From Novosphingobium resinovorum (GTDB taxonomy: Bacteria > Pseudomonadota > Alphaproteobacteria > Sphingomonadales > Sphingomonadaceae), in NCBI RefSeq assembly GCF_001742225.1, contig NZ_CP017075.1:434001-498000 (forward strand): DNA of 64,000 bases, in the 5' to 3' direction. The notes beneath the pieces were generated by a model. The model was given only the letters and a program-made list of their open reading frames with translations. It had not been told where the DNA came from and made no database searches. Positions within the stretch are counted from its first letter, which is position 1; every line of letters begins with the position of its first letter. Below are positions 1 to 8,039 of the stretch, in pieces. The position numbers and the translations under genes were made by a program.

Positions 1-373
1 CAAGACGCGGGCCGCCAGCCAGCCGCACCGCCATCCACGCGGCCATCGCCAGTACCGTGAGACACAGCGCGGTGTGGATGAGGAACGCCGTGTCGATCGG
101 CAGGCGTGAGAGCAGGTTGAAGTAGATCAGCGAGGGCGGCGGATAGACGAAGCCGCTGACGAACTCGCCATTGTGGCAGATGTCATAAGGTGTCGAGAGG
201 TTGGCCGCGCCACACATGTAGGTTCGGAAATCAAGCGTCAGGGCCGCCTTGCCGGCACCTTCGCGCAGCACCGCGGCGAACTCCATCACATGATGGGCGA
301 TAAGCAGTCCGCTCAGCGCGATCAGCCCGAGGGGGAGCCATTGGGCGGGCAATCTTGCGCCGGTCTCGTTCAC
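1..373 (-). CDS. GT87/DUF2029-like polytopic membrane protein (5' part only)
   Basis: The gene reads leftward and runs off the window edge, so only the first 124 codons are visible. A GTG start at 373 is preceded by a good Shine-Dalgarno (GGAGGAGG, ending about 5 nt upstream). The visible part has a hydrophobic segment at about residues 12-26, a loop with several Cys and Tyr residues, the motif YPPPSLIYF near residue 83, and a second hydrophobic segment after it. A Tyr-Pro-Pro loop after the first membrane segment is typical of DUF2029/GT87 polyprenyl-phosphate-dependent mannosyltransferase-like proteins. Family assignment is inference from this motif and topology; substrate unknown. Confidence 0.6.
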   Translation of the reverse strand, partial: MNETGARLPAQWLPLGLIALSGLLIAHHVMEFAAVLREGAGKAALTLDFRTYMCGAANLSTPYDICHNGEFVSGFVYPPPSLIYFNLLSRLPIDTAFLIHTALCLTVLAMAAWMAVRLAGGPRL

Positions 374-525
374 GTCACCTCCTCCATGGTCTGAAAGCGG
401 AATAGCGACGGGTGGTTACCGAGGTGAAGAGAACTTGTCCCGCTTCATCCTCAGGTTCTAAGCATGGTATCCCGCCTTTATCCACAGGCTTGCCCACGTC
501 CGGCGAGAGCGGGTAGGGCGGCGCC

Positions 526-1374
526 ATGGATATCGATCGCTACCTCGCCCGCATCGGCCTTGCCCACGTACCTTCGGCGGATCCGGAAGGACTCGCCGCG
601 ATGCAGCGCGCGCATCGGCAGGCGATCGGCTTCGAGAACCTCGATATTCCGCTAGGGAACGGCATTCGCATCGATTCCGGCAGCGTGTTCGACAAGCTCG
701 TGGTGCAGCGGCGCGGTGGCTACTGTTTCGAGCAGAACCGGCTCTATGGCGATGCGCTGATGGCTCTGGGCATGGTGAACCGGCCGCTTCTTGCGCGCGT
801 GCGCATGGGGCTGGCCGAAGATGCGCCTCTGCCGCCGCGTACGCATGTGCTACTGCTCGTCCGGGCCGAGCCGGGGCGGGCGTGGATTGCCGATGCGGGG
901 TTTGGAGGCAGCTTCGTGCCGCCTCTCCCGCTGGAGGACGGCGCCGAGGCGCAGACGAGCGACGGCGCGGCGCACCGCTTGCGGCGGATCGGGACGATAG
1001 GGGCAGAGGGCGGCGAATGGCTGCTCGAACGCGCCGGGCCGGTCGAGGCGACCGACGGCCGCCCGGCACCGCACGGCGAATGGCAGCCGCAGTATGTTTT
1101 CGACCTTGCCGAAGTGGTTTCGGACGACCTGGAGATGGCCAACCACTGGACTTCCACCCGGCCCGGCACGCGATTCACCACGCTGCACGTCGCGAGCGTG
1201 GTACTGCCTGACGGTTTCGCGGCGCTGAGCGAGCGGACTTTGCGCGTCCATCGCGGCGGGACGACGGATACGCGTGAGATCATCGACGCCGCCGACTACG
1301 CGGTGGCCTTGCGCGAACTCTTCGGTATTGCGCTGAGCGAGAAGGAAGCTGCGAGACTCCCCTTGTTCAACTGA
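526..1374 (+). CDS. nat: Arylamine N-acetyltransferase
   Basis: Transfers acetyl from acetyl-CoA to arylamines or hydrazines in the cytoplasm. At 282 aa it has the usual bacterial NAT length. The Cys-His-Asp triad is complete: Cys67 in RGGYCFEQN, His107 in RTHVLLLV and Asp123 in ADAGFGG. It is transcribed away from the membrane protein to its left and convergent with moaB (28 bp between stops). The ATG at 526 gives the canonical short N-terminus. The natural substrate is not evident; in environmental bacteria these enzymes detoxify aromatic amines. Confidence 0.93.
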   Translation: MDIDRYLARIGLAHVPSADPEGLAAMQRAHRQAIGFENLDIPLGNGIRIDSGSVFDKLVVQRRGGYCFEQNRLYGDALMALGMVNRPLLARVRMGLAEDAPLPPRTHVLLLVRAEPGRAWIADAGFGGSFVPPLPLEDGAEAQTSDGAAHRLRRIGTIGAEGGEWLLERAGPVEATDGRPAPHGEWQPQYVFDLAEVVSDDLEMANHWTSTRPGTRFTTLHVASVVLPDGFAALSERTLRVHRGGTTDTREIIDAADYAVALRELFGIALSEKEAARLPLFN

Positions 1375-1401
1375 TGCAGTTCGGCTCTGACCGAGCGCCC
1401 T

Positions 1402-1929
1402 CTAGCTTTCCAGCAGGCGCGGCATCAGTTCGACGAAGTTGCAGGGGCGGTTGCGGCTGTCGAGTTGCTCGGCGAGAATGCCGTCCCAGCCGTCCTTCAC
1501 CGCACCGTTCGAGCCGGGCAGGGCGAACAGGTAGGTGCCGCGCGCCACGACCGCCATCGCGCGGCTCTGCACGGTGGACGTGCCGATGGTCTTGTAGCTG
1601 AGCCAGCGGAACAGCTCGCCGAAGCCGGGGATTTCGCGCCCGCCCAATTTGCCGAGCGCCTCAGGGGTCACGTCGCGGCCCGTCAGGCCGGTGCCGCCGG
1701 TGGAGATGATCGCGTCCACTTCCGGGTCGTCGATCCATGTGTTCAGCAGCGCCGCGATTCCCTGCGCATCGTCGCGCTCGATCGCGCGGCGGGTCAGCGC
1801 GTGGCCCGCGCCGACGATGCGTGCGGCAAGGATATCGCCCGAGGTGTCGTTTTCGGCAGTACGGGTATCGGAAACGGTCAGCAGGGCGATATTGATCGGC
1901 TTGAAAGTACGCTCAGGGTCGATGGCCAC
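1402..1929 (-). CDS. moaB: Molybdenum cofactor biosynthesis protein B
   Basis: MoaB/MogA-type enzyme that adenylylates molybdopterin before Mo insertion. The MPT-binding core is clear: a TVSDTRT motif near the N-terminus, STGGTGLTGRDVTPEAL in the middle and the conserved ALPGSNGAVKDGWD near the C-terminus. The GTG at 1929 is preferred over the ATG at 1944 because GGAG lies 9 nt before it; either start overlaps the end of the upstream lytic transglycosylase gene (stop at 1913), indicating translational coupling. The product is 175 aa, normal for the family. No other Mo-cofactor genes are nearby. Confidence 0.92.
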   Translation of the reverse strand: MAIDPERTFKPINIALLTVSDTRTAENDTSGDILAARIVGAGHALTRRAIERDDAQGIAALLNTWIDDPEVDAIISTGGTGLTGRDVTPEALGKLGGREIPGFGELFRWLSYKTIGTSTVQSRAMAVVARGTYLFALPGSNGAVKDGWDGILAEQLDSRNRPCNFVELMPRLLES

Positions 1930-3700
1930 GCACGATCGCTCCATTGGGGTTCATCCGCACGCCTTCCGATCCAGCGAGGCCGGGGAAGGTCGGCCACATG
2001 CCCTGCACCAGTTCCATGCGGCTCTCCGAAGCGCCGCCCGCCTGACGCTCGTACATCCAGTAATTGCGCATCACAATGTTCACGTAGCCGCGCGTTTCCC
2101 AATAGGGCAGCGATTCGATCCACAGCAGCGGGTCGCCCTGGCAGTTCACTTCGGTGGCCCAGCGGCGCACCGGCACCGGCCCGGCGTTGTAGGCGGCCAT
2201 GACCTTGGGCAGCAGGCCCTGCGTGCCCGGATCGTTTTTCAGCGTTTCGAGGTGGCGCTGGCCGAAGGCGAGGTTGACCTCGGGTTTGTTGAGATCGGAG
2301 GCATTGCCGTTGTAGCCCAGAGATCCGGCGTGATCCTGCGCGGCGGCGGGCATGATCTGCATCAGGCCGCGCGCGCCTGCGGGGCTGACGGCTCCGGCGC
2401 GGAACACCGATTCCTGCAGCGTGTGCGCATAGACCAGCGCAGGGTCGACCTTCCAGCCGCCCACCGGGGTCCACTTGGGCGTGGGGAAGCGCGTCGCGGG
2501 TTCCGGCTTGCCGCCGTACGGCGCGTTGTAGGCCATCCACAGCTGGGTGCCGGGCAGGCCGAGATCGCGCGCGAGGCGGGTCAGTGGGGCATATTGCGAG
2601 GCATCGCCGATGCGGGCCTGATGGCGCAGCACTTCGTCGGCAAGGCCGTCCTTGCCGATCTCCGCCAGTTCGACGGCGGTGCGGACATTGGGGCTGGCGC
2701 GCAGGGCCTGCCAGTCGGCCTGCGTAAAGTCAGCGGCGGCGTGCTGCTCGGGCAGCTTGAGGCCGAGCTGCTCGGCGGCCAGCATCCCGTATAGCGTCTC
2801 GTCGCGCGCGGCGGCAAGGCGCAGCGCGGCGCTCGCCTGCTCGGGCTTGCGGCAGCGCACCAGCGATCGGCTGTTCCAGTAATGCGAGGCGGCGGTCAGT
2901 TCGGCATTGTCGGACGAGCGTGCGGCCTTGGTGAAAGCATCGGCAGCACCGTCGCAGTCGCCCAGACGCCATGCGGCGAGCCCGGCAGTCCACCATGCCT
3001 CGCCCACCCACGGGCCTTGCCCCAGCGCGGCGATCTGCGCCATCTGGTAGGCATTGGCATCCTGGTTCTCGATGTAGAAGCTCCACGCCACCTTCTGGCG
3101 CCACTCGGCCTGCGAGGAGGGCGAGAGGTTGGCGTCGATCCCGTCGAGCAGCAGGCGCGCGCCCATCGGATCGTCGTTCTTGATGCGGTCGTTGATGCCG
3201 TTCGCGATCCCGGCGGGCATCGTGCCGTCGTCGATCGAGGAGGGGCGAACCCGCTTGGCGATGGTCGGCAGGCGCGCGAAGCTCTGTTCGGCTGGGAGCG
3301 AGGGGAGGCCGACAGCGCCGCGCTTGAGCGCGAGGCGGCTGATCTGGTCGGCGCCGGGCAGTTCGGTGCCCTGCGAAAGCCATGTCTGCAGGTCGTTCAG
3401 CTGGATCTTGGGCGATCCGGAAGCGAGGTAGTATTCTGCGCGGGCCTGCTGGTGGAGCGGGCCATCGGGGCGGTCGGCCAGCATCTTCTGAACGGTGGCC
3501 CAGTCCTTCGCGTCGATCGCGTCGAACATCGACTTGTAATAGGTCCGATCGTCCTGGCTGAGCAGCGAAGGGACGGCGGTACGGTCGGCGCGGGTGCGGA
3601 AGTAGTCCACAGCAGCGCTGTTGGCGAAGGCCGGTGCTGCCGATGCGCAGGCGGCGATACACGCGCCCGCAAACAGTCCGGCCCTGATAAATCGTTTCAA
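1913..3700 (-). CDS. slt: Soluble lytic murein transglycosylase (Slt type)
   Basis: Periplasmic enzyme cleaving peptidoglycan glycan strands to 1,6-anhydromuramyl products. About 595 aa: signal peptide (charged KRF, hydrophobic core, ASA-APAFA cleavage region), a long alpha-helical superhelix and a C-terminal GEWL-like SLT domain with catalytic Glu430 in LQESVF, then GLMQIMPAAA and AAYNAGP motifs. The start is taken as TTG at 3700 (GGGGA 6 nt upstream), because it puts the signal peptide at the very N-terminus; an ATG at 3775 would add 25 hydrophilic residues and overlap the upstream gene. It forms a minus-strand cluster with the UDG-like gene and moaB. Confidence 0.9.
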   Translation of the reverse strand: MKRFIRAGLFAGACIAACASAAPAFANSAAVDYFRTRADRTAVPSLLSQDDRTYYKSMFDAIDAKDWATVQKMLADRPDGPLHQQARAEYYLASGSPKIQLNDLQTWLSQGTELPGADQISRLALKRGAVGLPSLPAEQSFARLPTIAKRVRPSSIDDGTMPAGIANGINDRIKNDDPMGARLLLDGIDANLSPSSQAEWRQKVAWSFYIENQDANAYQMAQIAALGQGPWVGEAWWTAGLAAWRLGDCDGAADAFTKAARSSDNAELTAASHYWNSRSLVRCRKPEQASAALRLAAARDETLYGMLAAEQLGLKLPEQHAAADFTQADWQALRASPNVRTAVELAEIGKDGLADEVLRHQARIGDASQYAPLTRLARDLGLPGTQLWMAYNAPYGGKPEPATRFPTPKWTPVGGWKVDPALVYAHTLQESVFRAGAVSPAGARGLMQIMPAAAQDHAGSLGYNGNASDLNKPEVNLAFGQRHLETLKNDPGTQGLLPKVMAAYNAGPVPVRRWATEVNCQGDPLLWIESLPYWETRGYVNIVMRNYWMYERQAGGASESRMELVQGMWPTFPGLAGSEGVRMNPNGAIVRGHRP

Positions 3701-3759
3701 AGGTATTCCCCGCGATCCTGTGCGATTCGCCTGCTCCGGCTGACCGATGGCCGCATCTC

Positions 3760-4506
3760 TCAGGACGCGGTCCAATCCAGCCAGGCCCTCCAGAGCACCG
3801 GCTTTGCACGCGGCTGCGCGAGCAAAGCAGGCAGCGCCCAGGAGGCGAGCAGGGGTATCGATCCCCCTTCATGATCGAAAGTCCTTAACATGGCAGGACG
3901 ATGCGGCGATTCGTGGCCGATTAGCGGCAGGACGTTTCCACCAAGGACAAACAGCCTCTTCGGAGCCACCAGAGCGACGTGATGCCGCAGAACCTGCCCG
4001 ATTCCGCGCTCGCTCATTGCCGCCCAGTCTGCGCCCGGCGTATGGCGGGGCAGGGCGCTGGCAAGGTAAACGTCCTCGCGCCCGGTGCCGAACGCGGTAA
4101 GGATGGCGTCCAGCAGCTTGCCTTGCTGGCCGGAGAGCAGTGTTTCGCTGTCCTCGGCCTCGGGTTCCTCGATGACGATCATCAGTTCGGCACCGGCCTT
4201 GCCCTGCGGCGCGACGCGCGCGGCGGGGCCGCCTTCGCACAGCAGCGGTTCGCTCAGCCACCACGGTGCGAAAGCCGCGAGGTCGGCGGGCAGGCTGGCG
4301 GGATCGAGCTTGGCGGGCGGCGGCGGGGCATCCGGATCGGGCTTTGGATCCGGGCGGCGGCGCGGCGGCAGGGCGCCTTCCAGTTCGGGCGGGGCGAGCC
4401 ATTCGACCGGCTCGTCGAGAAAGTCGCAGTCCACCCCTGCGTCCCGCCACCAGTCGAGCGCACCTGTGATATCGTCCAGAAATTGCGGATTTGGCGGTTG
4501 ATCCAT
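3760..4506 (-). CDS. Degenerate uracil-DNA glycosylase superfamily-like protein
   Basis: 248 aa. The C-terminal two thirds resembles a family 4/5 UDG fold: a beta strand LMIVIEEPEAED followed by GQQGKLLDAIL (the position of the GxxGxxL helix of UDGs), VYLASALPRH (position of the ITNVVKCRP strand), and a hydrophobic strand ending VLGGNV. The catalytic GEAPG-type loop is replaced, no Fe-S cysteines are present and the terminal H-P-(A/S) motif is missing, so glycosylase activity is doubtful. Residues 1-90 are Pro/Asp-rich linker. ATG at 4506 is chosen because the upstream extension is not protein-like. Divergent from the ETF-QO gene (91 bp apart). Confidence 0.5.
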   Translation of the reverse strand: MDQPPNPQFLDDITGALDWWRDAGVDCDFLDEPVEWLAPPELEGALPPRRRPDPKPDPDAPPPPAKLDPASLPADLAAFAPWWLSEPLLCEGGPAARVAPQGKAGAELMIVIEEPEAEDSETLLSGQQGKLLDAILTAFGTGREDVYLASALPRHTPGADWAAMSERGIGQVLRHHVALVAPKRLFVLGGNVLPLIGHESPHRPAMLRTFDHEGGSIPLLASWALPALLAQPRAKPVLWRAWLDWTAS

Positions 4507-4554
4507 CGCGCGGGTCTTGACCTTATGCGCGGGAGCAATCAAGGCATTCGTGAA

Positions 4555-4572
4555 TTTAATCGCTCGACTAAA
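4555..4572. promoter_or_regulatory. 18-bp palindromic operator candidate upstream of ETF-QO
   Basis: TTTAATCGCTCGACTAAA is an imperfect palindrome with half-sites TTTAATCG and TTTAGTCG, 25 bp before the ATG of the ETF-QO gene. It matches the site at 43140-43157 in front of pccB at 15 of 18 positions. Dyad size and spacing suit a TetR-family acyl-CoA-responsive repressor, but the regulator is not in the window. Confidence 0.5.
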
Positions 4573-4597
4573 CACGAAAAGAATGCACGGGGCTACC

Positions 4598-6244
4598 ATG
4601 ATCGAACGCGAAGAGATGCCTTACGACGTTGTCGTCGTCGGCGGTGGACCTGCCGGTCTGGCGACCGCGATCCGCCTCAAGCAGGTGGACCCGGAACTGC
4701 AGGTCTGCGTGCTGGAGAAGGGCTCGGAGATCGGCGCGCACATCCTTTCGGGCGCGACGATCGACCCCAAGGCGCTTGACGAACTGCTGCCGACCTGGCG
4801 CGAGGACGGCTGCCCGCTGGCCGAAACGCCGGTGACGGACAACTGGCACTGGCACCTGACGAAGAAGGGCAAGTTCTCCCTTCCGCACATCATCCAGCCG
4901 CCCTTCATGTCGAACAAGGGCAACTACACCGGCTCGCTGGGCAACTTGTGCCGCTGGCTGGCCGAGCAGGCCGAAGCGCTGGAGATCGAGATCTTCCCGG
5001 GCTTCCCCGCCGCCGAGATACTCTATGACGATGCCGGCGCCGTGATCGGCGTGCAGACTGGCGACATGGGCGTCGACCGCGAGGGTAATCCCAAGGGGGA
5101 CTACCAGCCGGGCATGAACCTGCTGGGCAAGTACACCGTGTTCTGCGAAGGCGCACGCGGCCACCTGACCAAGCGCCTCAAAACCAAGTACGACCTCGAA
5201 GCCAATTGCGAGCCGCAAATCTACGGCATCGGCATCAAGGAACTGTGGGACATCCCGGCGGACAAGCACGTCCCCGGCCGCGTGATCCACACCCAGGGCT
5301 GGCCGATGAGCGAGAACGACGCCTGGGGCGGCGGCTTCCTCTACCACCAGGCCAACAACCAGGTGGCGCTCGGCTTCGTGACCGCGCTCGACTACAAGAA
5401 CCCGTACATCTACCCGTTCGAGGAATTCCAGCGCTGGAAGCAGCACCCGGAAATCCGCGCGATCCTGGAAGGCGGCAAGCGCGTCGCTTACGGTGCGCGC
5501 GCGATCAACGAGGGCGGCTGGCAGTCGGTGCCTAGCCTCGCGTTCCCCGGTGGCGTGCTGGCGGGCTGCTCGGCGGGCTTCGTCAACGTGCCGCGCATCA
5601 AGGGCACCCACACCGCGATGAAGAGCGGCATGCTGGCGGCCGAGTCCATCGCCGCCGCCATCAAGGCGGGCCGTGAGCAGGACACCCTGCAGGACTACGA
5701 TACCGCCGTTCGCGAAAGCTGGATCGCCAAGGAACTCAAGCTCGTCCAGAACGCCGAGCCGATGGTGGCGAAGTGGGGCGGCGAGCTGGGCACGATCCTC
5801 GCGGGCGCCGACATGTGGCTGCGCACGCTGTTCGGCTTCGGCCTCGCCAAGCCGATGAAGCATCACACCGATGCGTCGGAAACCCAGCGCGCGGACCTGT
5901 ACAAGCCGATCGCCTATCCCAAGCCCGACGGCGTCATCAGCTTCGATCGCCTGACCAGCGTGTCGTACTCCTTCACCAACCATGAGGAGGATCAGCCGGT
6001 CCACCTCAAGCTGAAGGACCCGAGCATCCCGACTGCGGTGAACCTGCCGGTCTATGCGGGGCCTGAGGCGCGTTACTGCCCGGCGGGGGTCTACGAGTTC
6101 CTCGACGCGGGCGATGGTCCCAAGCTGCAGATCAACGCGCAGAACTGCGTCCACTGCAAGACCTGCGACATCAAGGATCCCACGCAGAATATCGAATGGG
6201 TCACGCCCGAAGGCGGCGGCGGCCCGAACTACCCGAATATGTGA
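4598..6244 (+). CDS. Electron transfer flavoprotein-ubiquinone oxidoreductase
   Basis: Inner-membrane-associated FAD/[4Fe-4S] enzyme moving electrons from reduced ETF (acyl-CoA dehydrogenases) to ubiquinone. 548 aa, the family length. N-terminal FAD Rossmann motif VVVGGGPAGLATAIRL, central ubiquinone-binding region, and a C-terminal ferredoxin-like cluster with four Cys: one in RYCPAGVYEF and three in NCVHCKTCDIKDP. The ATG at 4598 gives the canonical MxEREEMPYDVVV start; GGGG lies about 6 nt upstream. A palindromic operator candidate precedes it, shared with the propionyl-CoA carboxylase promoter region, fitting a role in fatty-acid and branched-chain amino-acid oxidation. Confidence 0.96.
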   Translation: MIEREEMPYDVVVVGGGPAGLATAIRLKQVDPELQVCVLEKGSEIGAHILSGATIDPKALDELLPTWREDGCPLAETPVTDNWHWHLTKKGKFSLPHIIQPPFMSNKGNYTGSLGNLCRWLAEQAEALEIEIFPGFPAAEILYDDAGAVIGVQTGDMGVDREGNPKGDYQPGMNLLGKYTVFCEGARGHLTKRLKTKYDLEANCEPQIYGIGIKELWDIPADKHVPGRVIHTQGWPMSENDAWGGGFLYHQANNQVALGFVTALDYKNPYIYPFEEFQRWKQHPEIRAILEGGKRVAYGARAINEGGWQSVPSLAFPGGVLAGCSAGFVNVPRIKGTHTAMKSGMLAAESIAAAIKAGREQDTLQDYDTAVRESWIAKELKLVQNAEPMVAKWGGELGTILAGADMWLRTLFGFGLAKPMKHHTDASETQRADLYKPIAYPKPDGVISFDRLTSVSYSFTNHEEDQPVHLKLKDPSIPTAVNLPVYAGPEARYCPAGVYEFLDAGDGPKLQINAQNCVHCKTCDIKDPTQNIEWVTPEGGGGPNYPNM

Positions 6245-6258
6245 GGTTGTCAGGCTGG

Positions 6259-6287
6259 CGTCGTCCCGGATCAAGTCCGGGACGACG
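6259..6287. repeat. Palindromic repeat, family A (GTCGTCCCGG type)
   Basis: Arms CGTCGTCCCGG and CCGGGACGACG are perfectly complementary around ATCAAGT. It lies 15 bp after the ETF-QO stop and could act as a transcription attenuator, although no U-tract follows. Related copies occur at 46499-46618, and a shorter variant at 33718. Confidence 0.85.
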
Positions 6288-6337
6288 GGGCGTAGCATCC
6301 CTTGCCTCCTGCCCCCCGCCGCGCCATGGAAGGGGCG

Positions 6338-7147
6338 ATGCTGACCGAAACCGCCTATGCCAAGATCAACCTCGCGCTGCATGTTCGTCGTCGCCGTGAG
6401 GACGGGTATCACGAACTCGAAACGCTGTTCGCCTTCGTCGATGACGGCGACCGGCTGAGCGGCTCCCTCGCCGACGCCGACAGCCTCTCCACCCATGGCG
6501 AGTTCGCCGCCAAGATCGACGACCCGTTCGGCAACATCGTCGCCAAGGCGCTGTCCACCTTGCCTCATGGCAAAGGCTGGGCCGTCGATCTCGAAAAGCG
6601 CCTCCCCGTCGCGGCGGGTCTCGGCGGCGGATCGGCGGATGCAGGCGCGGTGTTCCGCATGGTGGAGCGCAGCGCGGGCCTTCCAGGCGACTGGCAGACG
6701 CGCGCTGCGAGGCTGGGCGCCGACGTGCCCGCCTGCGTCCTGTCCACCACCTGCATCGGCACCGGCACCGGCACCGATCTCCAGCCCGTCGAGAGTGACC
6801 TCACCGGCACCCCGGTCCTGCTCGTGAACCCGCGCGTGGGCGTGCCTACCGGGCCGGTGTTCAAGGCCTGGGACGGCGTCGATCGCGGCGAGATGCCCAT
6901 CGGCTCCGTCCGCCGGATTGCACTGGAAGGCCGCAACGATCTAGAGGCTCCGGCCATCGCGATCTGCCCCGTCGTGGCCGATATGCTGGCAGCTTTGCGG
7001 GCGACCGAGCCGTTCCTCGCCCGCATGTCGGGCTCGGGCGCGACATGCTTTGCGCTTTACGACAGCGAGGCGCAATTGCAGGCGGCGTGGGATAAGCTGG
7101 CCGAAACTCAACCCCACTGGTGGAAAATGGCGGGCAAGTTGCGGTAA
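6338..7147 (+). CDS. ispE: 4-diphosphocytidyl-2-C-methyl-D-erythritol kinase
   Basis: GHMP-family kinase phosphorylating CDP-ME in the MEP isoprenoid pathway. The N-terminus LTETAYAKINLALHV carries the family KINL motif, and the ATP-binding glycine loop is VAAGLGGGSADAG; the C-terminal RMSGSGATCFAL motif completes the GHMP signature. ATG at 6338 is preferred (GGAAGGGG directly upstream); an in-frame ATG at 6326 would add four residues. 269 aa, slightly shorter than the about 283 aa of E. coli. It stands alone between ETF-QO and the amidohydrolase gene. Confidence 0.95.
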   Translation: MLTETAYAKINLALHVRRRREDGYHELETLFAFVDDGDRLSGSLADADSLSTHGEFAAKIDDPFGNIVAKALSTLPHGKGWAVDLEKRLPVAAGLGGGSADAGAVFRMVERSAGLPGDWQTRAARLGADVPACVLSTTCIGTGTGTDLQPVESDLTGTPVLLVNPRVGVPTGPVFKAWDGVDRGEMPIGSVRRIALEGRNDLEAPAIAICPVVADMLAALRATEPFLARMSGSGATCFALYDSEAQLQAAWDKLAETQPHWWKMAGKLR

Positions 7148-7177
7148 GGTCGCGGCGCGCAACCTTCGGAGGCAGAC

Positions 7178-7921
7178 TTGGAAACCGAATACCACCGCCT
7201 GCTCGGCACGCCCGTTTCGGGCGGCGTCCTGGTCGTATCGGACCATGCCTCCAACCGCGTGCCGGATGACATCGACCTCGGCATAGAGGACGCGCTGCTC
7301 GACGAGCATATCGCTATCGACATCGGCGTCGCCGCCATCGCCGAACGCATGGTCGAAGCCGGTACCGCCGCTTGGCTCGGCAACGTCAGCCGCCTCGTCT
7401 GCGACTTCAACCGCACTCATGACGTCCCCGGCATGATGCCTGAAATCAGCGACGGCTACCTCATCCCCGGCAACGTCCTCACGAAGGAGGAGCGCCAAGC
7501 CCGGGTTGACCGGCTGTTCGACCCCTACCACCACGCACTCGCGGCGCAGTTGCGGGAGACGCCTCCGGCGCTGATCCTGTCGCTGCACAGCTTCACGCCG
7601 GGCCTCGCCACCTGCACAAAGCCGCGCCCATGGCAGGTCGGCGTCCTCTACAACCAGGACGAGCGCGCCGCGCGCATCGCCATTCCCTGGCTGGAGGCGC
7701 AGGGCTTTGTCACCGGCGATCAGGAGCCGTATTCGGGCAAGCTGCTCAACGCATCGATGAACCGCCACGCCGAGCCTAACGGGCTGCCTTATCTCAGCAT
7801 CGAAATCCGGCAGGACCTCATCGCCGAGGAAGCGGGACAGGCGGAGTGGGCCGACGTGATGACGCGGCTCTGCGCGGCGGTAGTCGGCCAACTCCCGTCA
7901 TCCCAGCCTTCGCTGGGATGA
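7178..7921 (+). CDS. N-formylglutamate amidohydrolase family protein
   Basis: HutG/FGase-type metal-dependent hydrolase, 247 aa. Supporting motifs: VVSDHASNRVP near residue 20, VCDFNRTHD, LILSLHSFTPG and a C-terminal SIEIRQDLI. TTG start at 7178 with CGGAGG seven bases upstream. No histidine-degradation genes are nearby, so the substrate may be another N-acyl amino acid. The last residues (SSQPSLG) and the TGA stop are encoded by a palindromic repeat spanning 7896-7923, so the original C-terminus has been replaced or trimmed by the repeat. Confidence 0.85.
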   Translation: METEYHRLLGTPVSGGVLVVSDHASNRVPDDIDLGIEDALLDEHIAIDIGVAAIAERMVEAGTAAWLGNVSRLVCDFNRTHDVPGMMPEISDGYLIPGNVLTKEERQARVDRLFDPYHHALAAQLRETPPALILSLHSFTPGLATCTKPRPWQVGVLYNQDERAARIAIPWLEAQGFVTGDQEPYSGKLLNASMNRHAEPNGLPYLSIEIRQDLIAEEAGQAEWADVMTRLCAAVVGQLPSSQPSLG

Positions 7922-7923
7922 CG
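7896..7923. repeat. Palindromic repeat, family F short form (CGTCATCCC type)
   Basis: CGTCATCCCAG and CTGGGATGACG are perfect inverted arms around CCTTCG. The right arm provides the TGA stop codon of the preceding amidohydrolase gene. The sequence resembles the longer CGTCATCCCCGCGAAGG element at 63684-63770. Confidence 0.85.
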
Positions 7924-8039
7924 AATGTTCGAAGAAATATAATTGCAAAAACTCACGTTGAATTGAAATCAATCACCGTGTAGGGGCGGCTCCAACACAG
8001 CGCGAAAACCCGCGCCCATGACCAATCGGAGTTCCGACA

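Noticed and set aside
4568..6568. 666-codon open frame on the minus strand opposite the ETF-QO gene
   Set aside because: Same GC-bias shadow effect; composition (many Arg, His, Ala, Val) is typical of a reversed coding frame.
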